Source: an uncultured Tateyamaria sp. (GTDB taxonomy: Bacteria > Pseudomonadota > Alphaproteobacteria > Rhodobacterales > Rhodobacteraceae). From it: a stretch of DNA of 64,000 bases. The notes under the pieces are model-generated. The model was not told the DNA's origin. It worked only from the letters and a program-made list of their open reading frames with translations, and made no database searches. Position 1 is the stretch's first letter; each line of letters begins with the position of its first letter. Location: NCBI GenBank assembly GCA_947501275.1, contig CANMVD010000008.1, positions 47,454 through 111,453 of the forward strand, written 5' to 3'. Both the position numbers and the translations under genes were made by a program. Of this stretch, positions 19,186 to 28,335 are shown piece after piece.

Positions 19186-20178
19186 TCAGGTGGTCAGTAC
19201 GATTTTACCAAGCACTTTACGCTCGGCGATCATGGACAGGGCTTTGGCGGCGTCTTGCATGGCAAAGCTGGCGGAAATTCGGGGTTTGATTTTGCCACAT
19301 CCATAAAGATCAAAGAGTTCCCGGACATTATTCATGTGACCTGCCGGGTCTCGGTAGATCGAGGCACCCCAGAACACCCCCACAATTTGGCAGGACTTGA
19401 GCAAGGTCAGATTGAGCGGAATGGCGGGAATGCCGGCGGGAAAGCCAACCACGAGGAAACGCCCGCCCCATGCCATGGAACGGATAACTGGCTCGGCGTA
19501 GTCACCGCCGACGGCATCATACGCGACATGAACACCGTCCGGGCCTGCGATTTCCTTGATCTGGGCTGACAGCGCCTTTTGCGCCGCGCGGTCCATAGTG
19601 CGCGGGTAGACAATCGTCGCATCTGCCCCAAGCTCAGTGCAAAAATCTGCCTTGTCCTGCGAACTGACGGCTGCAATCACACGCGCCCCGGCCGCTTTGC
19701 CCAATTCAATAGCCGCAGCCCCCACGCCGCCCGCCGCACCCAGGATCAGGAGCGTTTCACCAGATTTCAATTCTCCGCGTTGTTTCAACGCGTAATGGGA
19801 CGTGCCGTATGTGAAAATAAAGCACGCAGCCTCGTCAAACGGCATGTTGTCGGGGATCGGCAGACATGCATCTGCGCGCGCGCAGACATGAGTCGTGAAC
19901 CCGCCAAACCCCGTCATGGCAATCACGCGGTCCCCGATGTTCAAACCGCTGACGCCATCGCCCAACGCCTCGATGACGCCAGCCACCTCGCCACCCGGCG
20001 CAAAGGGACGCGGCGGTTTGATTTGATAAAGGTCGCGGATGATCAAGGTGTCAGGGAAGTTCACACCGGCGGCTTTGATGGCGATACGCACCTCGCCTTT
20101 TTTCGGCTCAGGGTCCGGCCCTTGCGTCCACTCCAACGTTTCCGGGCCACCGGGTTCAGTGCTGAGCATTGCGTGCAT
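19186..20178 (-). CDS. NADPH:quinone-oxidoreductase-type MDR protein
   Basis: A 330-residue zinc-free MDR enzyme of the quinone oxidoreductase/acrylyl-CoA-reductase-like group: GVNFPDTLIIRDLYQIKPPR, GGEVAGVI, ETLLILGAAGGVGAAAIELG for NADPH, YDAVGGDYAEP, LKSCQIVGVFWG. ATG 20178 (MHAMLSTEPGGPE) is used because longer starts have atypical sequence. It is first in the minus-strand trio and diverges from the SDR gene, with a 145-base shared promoter region. Confidence 0.9.
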   Translation of the reverse strand: MHAMLSTEPGGPETLEWTQGPDPEPKKGEVRIAIKAAGVNFPDTLIIRDLYQIKPPRPFAPGGEVAGVIEALGDGVSGLNIGDRVIAMTGFGGFTTHVCARADACLPIPDNMPFDEAACFIFTYGTSHYALKQRGELKSGETLLILGAAGGVGAAAIELGKAAGARVIAAVSSQDKADFCTELGADATIVYPRTMDRAAQKALSAQIKEIAGPDGVHVAYDAVGGDYAEPVIRSMAWGGRFLVVGFPAGIPAIPLNLTLLKSCQIVGVFWGASIYRDPAGHMNNVRELFDLYGCGKIKPRISASFAMQDAAKALSMIAERKVLGKIVLTT

Positions 20179-20323
20179 GATCGTGATCCCCCAACATGCC
20201 GTGACGTTACGGCAGGCGTGCATGGTGCCGCCCTTTCGGGCCATCCTGCAAGGGGCAAGGGGATGCTGTAAAGCGCAGCCTCGGGCGACGTCGCGGAATT
20301 TGGCCGATCAGGAAGGATCAATC

Positions 20324-21148
20324 ATGGACCCTAAGACATTGTTTTCATGTGAAGGAAAGGTGGCTCTTGTTACCGGTGGCGCATCCGGCATCGGACGCAT
20401 GGCCGCGACGGGTCTGATGATGGCAGGTGCGCGAGTGTTGATTGCGTCCCGAAAGGGCGACGCATGTGTAGCTGTGGCTGAAGAGTTGAACGCCATGGGC
20501 GGGCCGGGCAGCGTTGAAGGTTTTGCAGCGGATATCAGCACTGAAGACGGGATTGCCGCGCTTGTGGCTGATGTGGCTGCGCGCAGCGATGATCTGCACA
20601 TCCTGATGAACAATTCCGGCGTGACATGGGGCGCGCCCTTGGGCCAATTCCCGCACGCCGCTTGGGACAAGGTGATGAACGTAAACGTTGCGGCCCTGTT
20701 TCACCTCACTCAAGGTCTGCTGCCGGTTCTCATCAAGTCTGGCACTGCCGATGATCCCGCCCGCGTCATTAATGTGGGCTCGGTCATGGGCGAAGCGCCG
20801 ATGGGGGACGGGGCCTATAGTTACGCAGCCTCTAAGGCGGCAGTGCTGCATATGACCAAGATCATGGCCAAAGAACTCGCGTCCCATCACGTCACGGTCA
20901 ATGCGCTTGCACCGGGGCCGTTTGTGTCTCGCATGACGGCCTTTGCCACCGCAGACGAAACCATGCGCGCCAAAGTCGGAGCCGATGTACCACTGGGCCG
21001 CGTGGGGCGGGACGAGGACATCGCAGGCTGTGTGCAGTTCCTCTGCGGCAGAGGCGGAGCTTACCTGACAGGTGCCGTTTTACCTGTCTCTGGTGGCGTT
21101 CAAGTCATGACAGGGCCCAATCTGTTCCAAGCCGCTCTTGGCGGGTGA
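20324..21148 (+). CDS. Short-chain dehydrogenase/reductase
   Basis: A 274-residue classical SDR: NAD(P)-binding GGASGIGR near residue 19, NNSGV (the NAG motif), active-site Ser in GSVMGEAPM, and YSYAASKAA with the catalytic Tyr-x3-Lys; C-terminal GAVLPVSGGV is typical. It probably oxidises or reduces a hydroxy/keto group of the island's substrate. ATG 20324 follows AGGAAGGA. Start of the plus-strand operon. Confidence 0.92.
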   Translation: MDPKTLFSCEGKVALVTGGASGIGRMAATGLMMAGARVLIASRKGDACVAVAEELNAMGGPGSVEGFAADISTEDGIAALVADVAARSDDLHILMNNSGVTWGAPLGQFPHAAWDKVMNVNVAALFHLTQGLLPVLIKSGTADDPARVINVGSVMGEAPMGDGAYSYAASKAAVLHMTKIMAKELASHHVTVNALAPGPFVSRMTAFATADETMRAKVGADVPLGRVGRDEDIAGCVQFLCGRGGAYLTGAVLPVSGGVQVMTGPNLFQAALGG

Positions 21149-21180
21149 CAAGATCCAGTTGACGCGGGACGTGATCCCTC

Positions 21181-21226
21181 TTCATCTTGCAAAGTAAACT
21201 TCGGGGGTGTGGGGGCTGGCCCCCAT
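21181..21226 (+). repeat. Dispersed intergenic repeat, diverged copy
   Basis: TTCATCTTGCAAAGTAAACT followed by a TCGGGGGTGTGGGGGCTGGCCCCC block. The order (CTTC/AAA-rich core, then GGGGGT-TGGGGGC hairpin) matches the copy at 26007-26051 at reduced identity. Confidence 0.5.
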
Positions 21227-21257
21227 TCCAACCCCCTCCAACCCAAAGGATATGTCA

Positions 21258-22457
21258 ATGATGCGTGACGCCGTCATCGTTTCAACCGCCCGCACACCGA
21301 TTGGCAAAGCCTATCGCGGCGCCTTCAATGCCACGCCGCCACAAACACTGGCGGCCCACGCCATGGCCCACGCTATTGACCGTGCAGGGATTGAGGCGGG
21401 CGAGGTCCAAGACGTGATCCTGGGTGCGGCCCTGCAACAGGGCCATCAGGCAGGCAATATCGCCCGTCAGGCGGCCATGCGGGCGGGATTGCCTGTGAGT
21501 GTTGCTGGCATGAGCGTGGATCGTCAGTGTGCGTCTGGCATGATGGCCATTGCGGCGGCCTCCAACCAGGTGGCGCGCGAGGGTGTGGATGTCATGGTGG
21601 CTGGCGGCGTCGAATCCGTCTCCATGGTGCAGACGGGTGAGATGCGTGTGGCGTCCGACCCGATGCTCAAGGACGCCAAGCCTGAAATCTACATGAGTAT
21701 GCTGGAAACCGCTGAAACGGTGGCCGCGCGCTATGGAATTTCGCGCGAGGCACAGGACGCATACGCCGTGCAATCGCAAGCCCGCACCGAAGCCGCTCAA
21801 TTGGCCGAACGGTTCAAGGACGAGATCGTGCCAATGCCATCAGCGATGATGGTCAAAGACAAAGAGACGGGGAATATCGAACCCCAAATGGTAATGCTGG
21901 GCCTTGACGAGGGCAATCGCCCCGGCACGACATACGAAAATCTGGCGGGTCTGAAGCCGGTCTTTGCCAACGGTATTCATGTGCAAGAAGGCGCGTTCAT
22001 CACGGCAGGCAATGCCTCGCAACTCAGCGATGGGGCGTCCGCTTGTGTGGTGATGGAAGCCGGGCTGGCTGAGAAGAAAGGGCTGTCTCCCCTTGGGCGG
22101 TGCAAAGGCGTTGTTGCAGTGGGGTGTGAGCCCGATGAAATGGGTATTGGCCCCGTATTTGCCGTGCCGAAATTGTTGGACATACACGGGCTGGGTATGG
22201 ATGACATTGACCTGTGGGAGTTGAACGAAGCCTTTGCCGTGCAGGTGCTTTATTGCCGTGACCAGCTTGGCATTCCCGATGACATCCTCAACGTGAACGG
22301 AGGTGCCATTTCGATTGGCCACCCGTATGGTATGTCCGGCGCACGCATGGTTGGCCACGCGCTTTTGGAAGGCAAACGCCGCGGCGCGAAACATGTCGTG
22401 TGCACCATGTGTGTGGGTGGTGGCATGGGAGCAGCCGGTCTGTTTGAAGTTCTTTGA
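21258..22457 (+). CDS. Thiolase (acetyl-CoA acyltransferase)
   Basis: A 399-residue thiolase. The acyl-accepting cysteine is C91 in [10 protein letters not shown]; the C-terminal catalytic pair is [17 protein letters not shown] (His) and TMCVGGGMG (Cys). [20 protein letters not shown] is the substrate-site region of degradative thiolases. It cleaves 3-ketoacyl-CoA with CoA. Start: ATG 21258 is best spaced from AAAGGA; 21252 and 21261 are alternatives. Fits beta-oxidation-like breakdown in this island. Confidence 0.94.
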   Translation: MMRDAVIVSTARTPIGKAYRGAFNATPPQTLAAHAMAHAIDRAGIEAGEVQDVILGAALQQGHQAGNIARQAAMRAGLPVSVAGMSVDRQCASGMMAIAAASNQVAREGVDVMVAGGVESVSMVQTGEMRVASDPMLKDAKPEIYMSMLETAETVAARYGISREAQDAYAVQSQARTEAAQLAERFKDEIVPMPSAMMVKDKETGNIEPQMVMLGLDEGNRPGTTYENLAGLKPVFANGIHVQEGAFITAGNASQLSDGASACVVMEAGLAEKKGLSPLGRCKGVVAVGCEPDEMGIGPVFAVPKLLDIHGLGMDDIDLWELNEAFAVQVLYCRDQLGIPDDILNVNGGAISIGHPYGMSGARMVGHALLEGKRRGAKHVVCTMCVGGGMGAAGLFEVL

Positions 22458-22484
22458 CCGTTGTGCGCTGCAGCACTCTGGGGA

Positions 22485-22518
22485 GCCTCCGGCGGTGGTA
22501 TTTTTGGTCAGAAGAAAC
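22485..22518 (-). repeat. Dispersed intergenic repeat, copy 2 (inverted)
   Basis: GCCTCCGGCGGTGGTATTTTTGGTCAGAAGAAAC, the reverse complement of the 7359-7391 copy with one difference in the core. It fills most of the 75-base gap between the thiolase and the next gene. Confidence 0.75.
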
Positions 22519-22532
22519 ATGGGGGCGGCACG

Positions 22533-23525
22533 ATGACCGCACGTCGTGAGTTGCCTATTGCGCTGCAGGGGCTGCGCATTCCGCTGATCGCGGCGCCGCT
22601 GTTCATCATTTCGGTGCCGGAGCTGGTGATCGCGCAATGCAAGGCGGGCATTGTGGGGTCATTTCCTGCCTTAAATGCGCGTGAGGAAGAGGGTGAACCA
22701 CCGGTGCTCGAAACGTGGTTGACCCAGATCCGCGAAGAGTTGGACCGGCACAATCAAACCAATCCCGATCATCCTGCCGCACCCTATGCCGTAAACCAGA
22801 TTGTGCATCGCTCAAATGCGCGGCTCGAACGCGATCTTGAGATCTGTGTGCGGCACGAGGTTCCGATCTGGATCACGTCTCTGGGTGCGCGCGTCGAGGT
22901 GAACGAGGCGGCCCATTCCTGCGGTGGCGTCGTCTTGCATGACGTCATCAACAACACATTCGCCCGTAAGGCCATTGCCAAAGGAGCAGATGGTTTGGTG
23001 GCAGTGGCCGCAGGTGCCGGCGGCCATGCCGGTCAGCAATCGCCCTTTGCCTTGATCCGCGAAATCCGCGAGTGGTTTGACGGGCCTGTGGCCTTGTCAG
23101 GGGCCATCGCCACAGGCGAGGCCGTGTTGGCTGCGCGTGCCATGGGGGCGGATTTTGGCTACACTGGCTCGCCCTTCATCGCGACAGATGAGGCCAATGC
23201 AGTGGATGATTACAAAAAGATGATTGTCGACAGCGGCGCGGAAGACATCGTCTATTCCTCTCTCTTTACAGGGGTGTGGGGGAATTACCTGAAGGGTTCG
23301 GTTCAGGCCGCCGGTATGGATCCGGACAATCTGCCCGAGGCGGATGCCTCATCAATGAACTTCGCATCAGGCTCATCCAAGCCGAAGGCATGGAAAACGA
23401 TCTGGGGATCCGGACAGGGTATTGGGGCCGTCAAGTCGGTCGGGCCTGCGCGCGAGACTGTTGACCGCATGGTGTCTGAGTACCGCGCTGCCGGTCGGCA
23501 GATGGCTCAGGAATTTGAGGATTAA
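22533..23525 (+). CDS. Nitronate monooxygenase-like flavoprotein
   Basis: A 330-residue TIM-barrel FMN protein of the nitronate monooxygenase/2-nitropropane dioxygenase family: PLIAAPLFIISVPELVIAQ at the start, GVVLHDVINN, and the FMN-phosphate segment GAGGHAGQQSPFALI and GAIATGEAVLAARAMGADFGYTGS. Class-defining residues are not fully clear, and many members act as NAD(P)H-dependent flavin oxidoreductases or enoyl reductases instead. Located between the thiolase and the kinase-like gene, so a role in the same pathway is inferred. Confidence 0.88.
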   Translation: MTARRELPIALQGLRIPLIAAPLFIISVPELVIAQCKAGIVGSFPALNAREEEGEPPVLETWLTQIREELDRHNQTNPDHPAAPYAVNQIVHRSNARLERDLEICVRHEVPIWITSLGARVEVNEAAHSCGGVVLHDVINNTFARKAIAKGADGLVAVAAGAGGHAGQQSPFALIREIREWFDGPVALSGAIATGEAVLAARAMGADFGYTGSPFIATDEANAVDDYKKMIVDSGAEDIVYSSLFTGVWGNYLKGSVQAAGMDPDNLPEADASSMNFASGSSKPKAWKTIWGSGQGIGAVKSVGPARETVDRMVSEYRAAGRQMAQEFED

Positions 23526-23526
23526 G

Positions 23527-24549
23527 ATGGATACGCAAACACTCGATATCGAAGCGGTTTCTGCTTACCTGAAAGGCAAGATTGATGGCTTTGATGCGCC
23601 TGTGGATGTGACGAAATTCGCCGGTGGCCAATCAAACCCCACATTCTTGCTTAAGACGGCCGCTGGCCCTTACGTGCTGCGGCGCAAGCCTCCGGGGCCG
23701 TTGCTGAAATCTGCCCATGCTGTCGATCGCGAATTTCGAGTGCAGCACGCACTCTTTGACACGGATGTGCCTGTCGCCCGGATGCAACTCCTGTGCGAGG
23801 ATCCGTCTGTCATTGGCTCCGATTTCTACGTGATGGATCATGTGGAGGGTCGCAATTTCAACGAGCCAACCTTGGATGGGATAGACAACAACGACCGGGC
23901 GGCCATTATTGATGATATGAACCGCGTGCTCGCAACCTTGCACAGTGTCGACATCGACGCTGTGGGGCTGAGTGATTATGGCCCGCCGGGGCACTATCTT
24001 GAGCGTCAGGTCGGGCGCTGGTCCAAACAATACCGCGCCTCTGAAACGCGCGAGATCGGCGATATGAACGTGCTCATGCAACGACTTGTGGCCGAGATGC
24101 CAGCCGATGATGGACAGCGCACGCTGGTCCATGGAGACTATCGCATCGACAACATGATTTACGCAGCCGATGGCACACAGTGTCTGGCTGTGCTGGATTG
24201 GGAACTCAGCACAATTGGGCACCCTTATGCCGATCTTGCCTCGGTGATTATGCAATGGCAATTGCCGCCGGGTGCCCAGGGGCGCGGTTTGGCCGGGGTG
24301 GATCGTACGGCCCTTGGTTTGCCATCTGACGAGGCGTTCGTTGCTGCCTATTGCGCGCGCCGCGGACTCGACGGGATCGACAATTTTGGGTTTTACGTCG
24401 CCTTTTGTTTCTTTCGTATGGGGGCGATCATTCAGGGTGTGCTGAAGCGCGCATTGGACGGCAATGCTTCAAATCCTGAACGTGCCATGCAACTCGGCGC
24501 TTTTGTGCCGGTTTTCGCTCAAAACGGGTTGAAAGCGCTGGATATCTAG
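23527..24549 (+). CDS. APH-fold kinase of the LvaA/ACAD10-11 type
   Basis: A 340-residue phosphotransferase. TKFAGGQSNPTFLL and YVLRRKPPG form the ATP-binding lobe, HGDYRIDN (202-209) is the catalytic loop, and VLDWELSTIGHPYADLA (222-238) is the metal-binding stretch characteristic of the group that includes Pseudomonas LvaA and the kinase domain of human ACAD10/11. Those enzymes phosphorylate the hydroxyl of 4-hydroxyacyl-CoA so that an acyl-CoA dehydrogenase-like partner can remove it. ATG 23527 is three bases past the upstream stop. No acyl-CoA dehydrogenase partner is in the window. Confidence 0.87.
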   Translation: MDTQTLDIEAVSAYLKGKIDGFDAPVDVTKFAGGQSNPTFLLKTAAGPYVLRRKPPGPLLKSAHAVDREFRVQHALFDTDVPVARMQLLCEDPSVIGSDFYVMDHVEGRNFNEPTLDGIDNNDRAAIIDDMNRVLATLHSVDIDAVGLSDYGPPGHYLERQVGRWSKQYRASETREIGDMNVLMQRLVAEMPADDGQRTLVHGDYRIDNMIYAADGTQCLAVLDWELSTIGHPYADLASVIMQWQLPPGAQGRGLAGVDRTALGLPSDEAFVAAYCARRGLDGIDNFGFYVAFCFFRMGAIIQGVLKRALDGNASNPERAMQLGAFVPVFAQNGLKALDI

Positions 24550-24727
24550 CAAAATCAGAAAGGTACACGGCAAAGGTGATGCATTTTTGGGCGAGCTGTT
24601 TGCACCCATAAAGGGAACCAGCAGGCTTGACTTATCCCTGATGTGTGCAACGCTGTGTCCACCCTTGCTCAGCTCAATGCCCGTCAGAGGCGCGATAGCA
24701 GGGGCCATGTTCTAGGGAGGAACAGAC

Positions 24728-25972
24728 ATGCGCAAGTCCATTTCTTTGGGCGTCGCAACAGCCCTGACTTTGTCGGTCAGTGCCTTTGCCGTCGCTGCTG
24801 ACACCATCAAGATCGCCTTTATCGACCCGTTGAGTGGCCCGTTTGCCGGCACCGGGGTCAACGGATTGCATCAATACGAATTTGCCGCTGAAACGCTTGT
24901 GAACGCGACAGGTGGCGTGCTGGACGGCGACATGTTCGAGATTGTCGCCTTTGACAACAAGATTAGCCCCAAGGAGTCCCTGATCCAGTTGCAGGTCGCA
25001 ATTGACCAAGGAATCCGCTTTATCGCCCAAGGCAACAGTTCGGGTGTGGCCAATGCTCTGACCGAAGCCATCGACAAACACAACCGCCGCAACCCGGACG
25101 ATCGCGTTCTGTTTTTGAATTACTCTGCCGTCGATCCGGCCCTGACAAACGACAAGTGCAACTTCTGGCACTTCCGATTTGACGCCAATGCGGACATCAA
25201 GATGGACGCGCTCACCGATGTGATGGCGGCAGATGACAGTATCAAGAAGGTCTACATCATCGGGCAGGATTATTCCTTTGGCAAAGCGGTGTCCGCCGCT
25301 GCTGTGCGCTTTCTCGGCGAAAAGCGCCCCGATATCGAGATCGTCGGGAATGAACTTCACCCCATCGGGAAGGTCAAGGATTTCACACCCTACACCCGCA
25401 AGATTATGGCCGCCGAGGCCGATGCGATTATCACGGGCAACTGGGGTGCCGACATGGTGGGTTTGGGCCGGTCAGTGCTGGAAAACGGTTACACTGGTCC
25501 ACTTTACACATACTACGCTGCCGCTGACGGCATCACTGCCGCCTTTGGGGATGCCGGTGTCGGCTCACTCAAGCTGGTGGCCGAGGGTCAGATCAATCCG
25601 CCCGCCAATGATCGCGCCGCCGCCTATTACGAAGCCTTCAAAGCCAAATACCCCGATGGCAATATCAGCCAGGCGCGCATCACCAATGTGATCGAAATGC
25701 TGGCCAAAGCGATCAACGAGGCGGGCACAGCGACAGACGTCGTCCCGATCGCCTACGCGCTGGAAGGGATGGAGCATGAAAGCATCTGGGGCACCTCACT
25801 GAAGATGCGCGAGGCCGATCACCAAATCATTCAGGACGTGCATATCCACGCCCACACCAATGACGGTGTGACCTTTGACTATGACAATTCGGGTTTTGGC
25901 CTGCTGGTCGATTCTACGGTTACAATGGCTGCCGCAGACAGCCCCACGAGTTGCAAGATGCGCCGTCCGTGA
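24728..25972 (+). CDS. Branched-chain-type ABC transporter substrate-binding protein
   Basis: A 414-residue periplasmic binding protein of the LivK/receptor ligand-binding family. Signal peptide MRKSISLGVATALTLSVSAFAVAA, mature start near DTIKIAFIDPLSGPFAGTG. The type I two-lobe fold is evident (ISPKESLIQLQVAIDQGIRF, VYIIGQDYSFGKAVSAAA, ADAIITGNWGADMVGLG). The ligand of this subfamily cannot be read from sequence and need not be an amino acid; many relatives bind aromatic or fatty carboxylates. AGGGAGGAAC precedes ATG 24728. The importer genes follow after a hairpin and a repeat. Confidence 0.93.
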   Translation: MRKSISLGVATALTLSVSAFAVAADTIKIAFIDPLSGPFAGTGVNGLHQYEFAAETLVNATGGVLDGDMFEIVAFDNKISPKESLIQLQVAIDQGIRFIAQGNSSGVANALTEAIDKHNRRNPDDRVLFLNYSAVDPALTNDKCNFWHFRFDANADIKMDALTDVMAADDSIKKVYIIGQDYSFGKAVSAAAVRFLGEKRPDIEIVGNELHPIGKVKDFTPYTRKIMAAEADAIITGNWGADMVGLGRSVLENGYTGPLYTYYAAADGITAAFGDAGVGSLKLVAEGQINPPANDRAAAYYEAFKAKYPDGNISQARITNVIEMLAKAINEAGTATDVVPIAYALEGMEHESIWGTSLKMREADHQIIQDVHIHAHTNDGVTFDYDNSGFGLLVDSTVTMAAADSPTSCKMRRP

Positions 25973-25980
25973 TCAGAAAC

Positions 25981-26002
25981 GCGGGGCACCAACTGGCCCC
26001 GC
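25981..26002 (+). terminator. Hairpin between the binding-protein and permease genes
   Basis: Seven-pair stem GCGGGGC (25981-25987) with GCCCCGC (25996-26002), loop ACCAACTG, then CACCATTCTTCT. A partial terminator or mRNA-stabilising hairpin here would let the binding protein be made in excess over the membrane components. Confidence 0.55.
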
Positions 26003-26006
26003 ACCA

Positions 26007-26051
26007 TTCTTCTGACCAAAAATACCACGGGGGTTTGGGGGCAGCGCCCCC
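26007..26051 (+). repeat. Dispersed intergenic repeat, copy 3
   Basis: TTCTTCTGACCAAAAATACC core followed by ACGGGGGTTTGGGGGCAGCGCCCCC, whose end folds into a GGGGGC/GCCCCC hairpin. Core is identical to 7359-7391 except T to C. Confidence 0.75.
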
Positions 26052-26104
26052 ATTCATCTCATAGACAGTGTCGCCGCAGGCGGCCTTTGGATCACAGGCA
26101 CCCG

Positions 26105-27061
26105 ATGGACCTTATCCTTGTCAACCTGATCGATGGGCTCGTCACCGGGCTGCTCTTGTTCATGCTCTCGGCGGGGCTCACGCTGATCTTTTCCATGATG
26201 GGCGTGCTCAACTTTGCCCATGCCAGTTTCTACATGCTCGGGGCCTATTTCGCCTTTCAGATCAGCCTCTATCTCGGCTTCTGGATGGGCCTGCTTATTG
26301 CGCCCTTGATCGTTGGCGTGCTGGGGGCAGGGGTGGAACGCTATGGCCTCAGGCGTGTGCACCAGTATGGCCACGTGCCAGAACTCATCTTTACCTTCGG
26401 GCTCGCATTGCTGATCGAAGAGGTGGTGCAATTCATCTGGGGCAAGAGCCAGATGGCCTATTCCACACCCGAAGTGCTGCAATTCACCGCCTTCTCCATC
26501 GCGGGCAACGCGATCCCGGCATATAAAATCTTCATGATCTTCATCTCCATTGCGATTTTCATTGGTCTGTTGTGGGTGCTCACGCGCACGCGGGTCGGCA
26601 TGATCATCCAAGCGGCCCTCACATATCCCAAAACGGTGGAGGCACTGGGCCACAACGTGCCCCTGATCTTCATGGGTGTGTTTGGCGTTGGTACGGCGCT
26701 CGCAGGCGTCGCAGGCGTTATTGCGGGGCCCGTGCTTGGCACGTTCCCAGGAATGGCCTTTGTGCTGGGGTCCATCGTTTTTGTCACAATTGTCATTGGT
26801 GGGCTTGGCAGCTTGTGGGGCGCGCTTGTCGCCTCATTGCTCATCGGATGGATCACCACGTTTTCCAAGGCCTACAATCTTCGGATGGAGGATCTGTTGA
26901 TCGCCCTTGGCTTTGAAAAACCGGATGTGATCTGGGACAGTCCATGGCGCGATCTGTGGTCGCTTACCAGTCCGCAAATTGCCGATATCCTGCCCTATAT
27001 CCTGATGGTACTGATCCTGATCTTCCGCCCACATGGGCTGCTCGGGAAACGTGACGCATGA
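26105..27061 (+). CDS. livH: Branched-chain-type ABC transporter permease LivH
   Basis: A 318-residue inner-membrane permease with about eight hydrophobic helices. MLSAGLTLIFSMMGVLNFAHASFYMLGAY is the LivH signature near residues 20-50, and the cytoplasmic coupling segment RVGMIIQAALTYPKTVEALG contacts the ATPases. ATG 26105 is taken as start; an in-frame TTG at 26087 is less likely. It overlaps livM by four bases. Confidence 0.93.
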   Translation: MDLILVNLIDGLVTGLLLFMLSAGLTLIFSMMGVLNFAHASFYMLGAYFAFQISLYLGFWMGLLIAPLIVGVLGAGVERYGLRRVHQYGHVPELIFTFGLALLIEEVVQFIWGKSQMAYSTPEVLQFTAFSIAGNAIPAYKIFMIFISIAIFIGLLWVLTRTRVGMIIQAALTYPKTVEALGHNVPLIFMGVFGVGTALAGVAGVIAGPVLGTFPGMAFVLGSIVFVTIVIGGLGSLWGALVASLLIGWITTFSKAYNLRMEDLLIALGFEKPDVIWDSPWRDLWSLTSPQIADILPYILMVLILIFRPHGLLGKRDA

Positions 27062-28335
27062 GTGATCAGACAGCCACAGCCCCTGCAACCCGCAGCGCGC
27101 TTTTGCCTTTGGCTCCTTGGGTGCTGAGTGCGCTTTTGCTGCTGGTTCTGCCTTTCATCTTTACCGCCAATTCCGCCATTACGATCATGAACCAAATGGC
27201 GATCACGATCATTTTTGCACTGGCCTACAATATGTTGCTCGGGCAGGGCGGGATGCTGAGCTTTGGCCACGCGGTCTATGCCGGGGTCGGTGGATTTGCC
27301 TGTGTCCACATCATGAATATGGATGATTTCTTTGCCACCATCCCGCTGCCTGTACTACCGATTTTCGGAGGGTTGATGGGTATGGGGCTAGCCATGATCG
27401 TGGGCAGTTTTTCGACGCGCAAGGCGGGCACGGTCTTTGCCATGATCTCGCTTGGTGTGGGTGAGCTGATCGCGGCCTGTTCCGTCATCATCGTCGTGTT
27501 CTTTGGTGGCGAAGAAGGCATTTCGGGCGATCGCACTTACGGCCTGCCGACCTTTGGCGTCGAATTCCTCCAACAGATCGAGGTTTATTATCTCATCGCG
27601 CTGTGGCTGATGATCTCGGCAATCCTGATGTATCTTTATTCCCGCACGCCGTTGGGCCGCATGGCCAATGCTGTGCGCGACAACCCGGAACGGGCCGAGT
27701 TTCTTGGATATTCCGCCCGATGGGTGCGGTTTTACAGCTTTGTCGCCTCGGGGTTCTTTGCAGGCATTGCAGGCGCACTCTTTGCCATCAACTACGAGAT
27801 CCTGACCGAAGAGAACCTCAACACCACCCAATCCGGGATCATTCTTCTGGTGACTTTCCTGGGGGGCGTAGGGTTCTTTTTTGGTCCGATCATCGGAGCG
27901 ATTGTCTTTACCCTCGTACAAACTGTGCTGAGTCTGCAAACCGAACTGTGGGGCTTTTATCTGGGCCTGATTTTTGTCGCCACGGTGATGTTTTTCCCTG
28001 GTGGGTTGGCCGGGCTGATCATGATGCACGTGCCGGCACTGCGTTTGGGCAAGCTGGGCCGTTTGGGTGTACCTTACCTCAAGACGCTAGGGGCGGGCGC
28101 GGTGATGGCCCTTGGCGGCGCGGCTCTGATCGAGATGATTTTCCATGTGCGCCATGCCTCGAGCGGGGATCATGAGATGGTACTGTTCTGGATCGCCTTT
28201 GACAGCCATTCAATCTTGCCATGGGTAATTGCGTCCCTTGCGGCAGCCGTCGGCTATTTCATTGTGCGCCGCACAGCGCCGGATCTGATGGAAGCGTGGA
28301 ACGACGCCAACACGCCAGATGGGGGGGCGTCATGA
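27058..28335 (+). CDS. livM: Branched-chain-type ABC transporter permease LivM
   Basis: A 425-residue permease, longer than usual because of a C-terminal part with additional hydrophobic segments (about residues 330-415). The LivM core is clear: MAITIIFALAYNMLLGQGGM LSFGHAVY and PLGRMANAVRDNPERAEFLG. ATG 27058 overlaps the livH stop (ATGA), and livG starts four bases before its own stop. Confidence 0.93.
   Translation: MSDQTATAPATRSALLPLAPWVLSALLLLVLPFIFTANSAITIMNQMAITIIFALAYNMLLGQGGMLSFGHAVYAGVGGFACVHIMNMDDFFATIPLPVLPIFGGLMGMGLAMIVGSFSTRKAGTVFAMISLGVGELIAACSVIIVVFFGGEEGISGDRTYGLPTFGVEFLQQIEVYYLIALWLMISAILMYLYSRTPLGRMANAVRDNPERAEFLGYSARWVRFYSFVASGFFAGIAGALFAINYEILTEENLNTTQSGIILLVTFLGGVGFFFGPIIGAIVFTLVQTVLSLQTELWGFYLGLIFVATVMFFPGGLAGLIMMHVPALRLGKLGRLGVPYLKTLGAGAVMALGGAALIEMIFHVRHASSGDHEMVLFWIAFDSHSILPWVIASLAAAVGYFIVRRTAPDLMEAWNDANTPDGGAS

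Noticed and set aside
20179..20323. Riboswitch or lux-box in the divergent promoter of the catabolic island
   Set aside because: I looked for long paired stems or a 20-base palindrome between the two divergent genes and found none that stands out.
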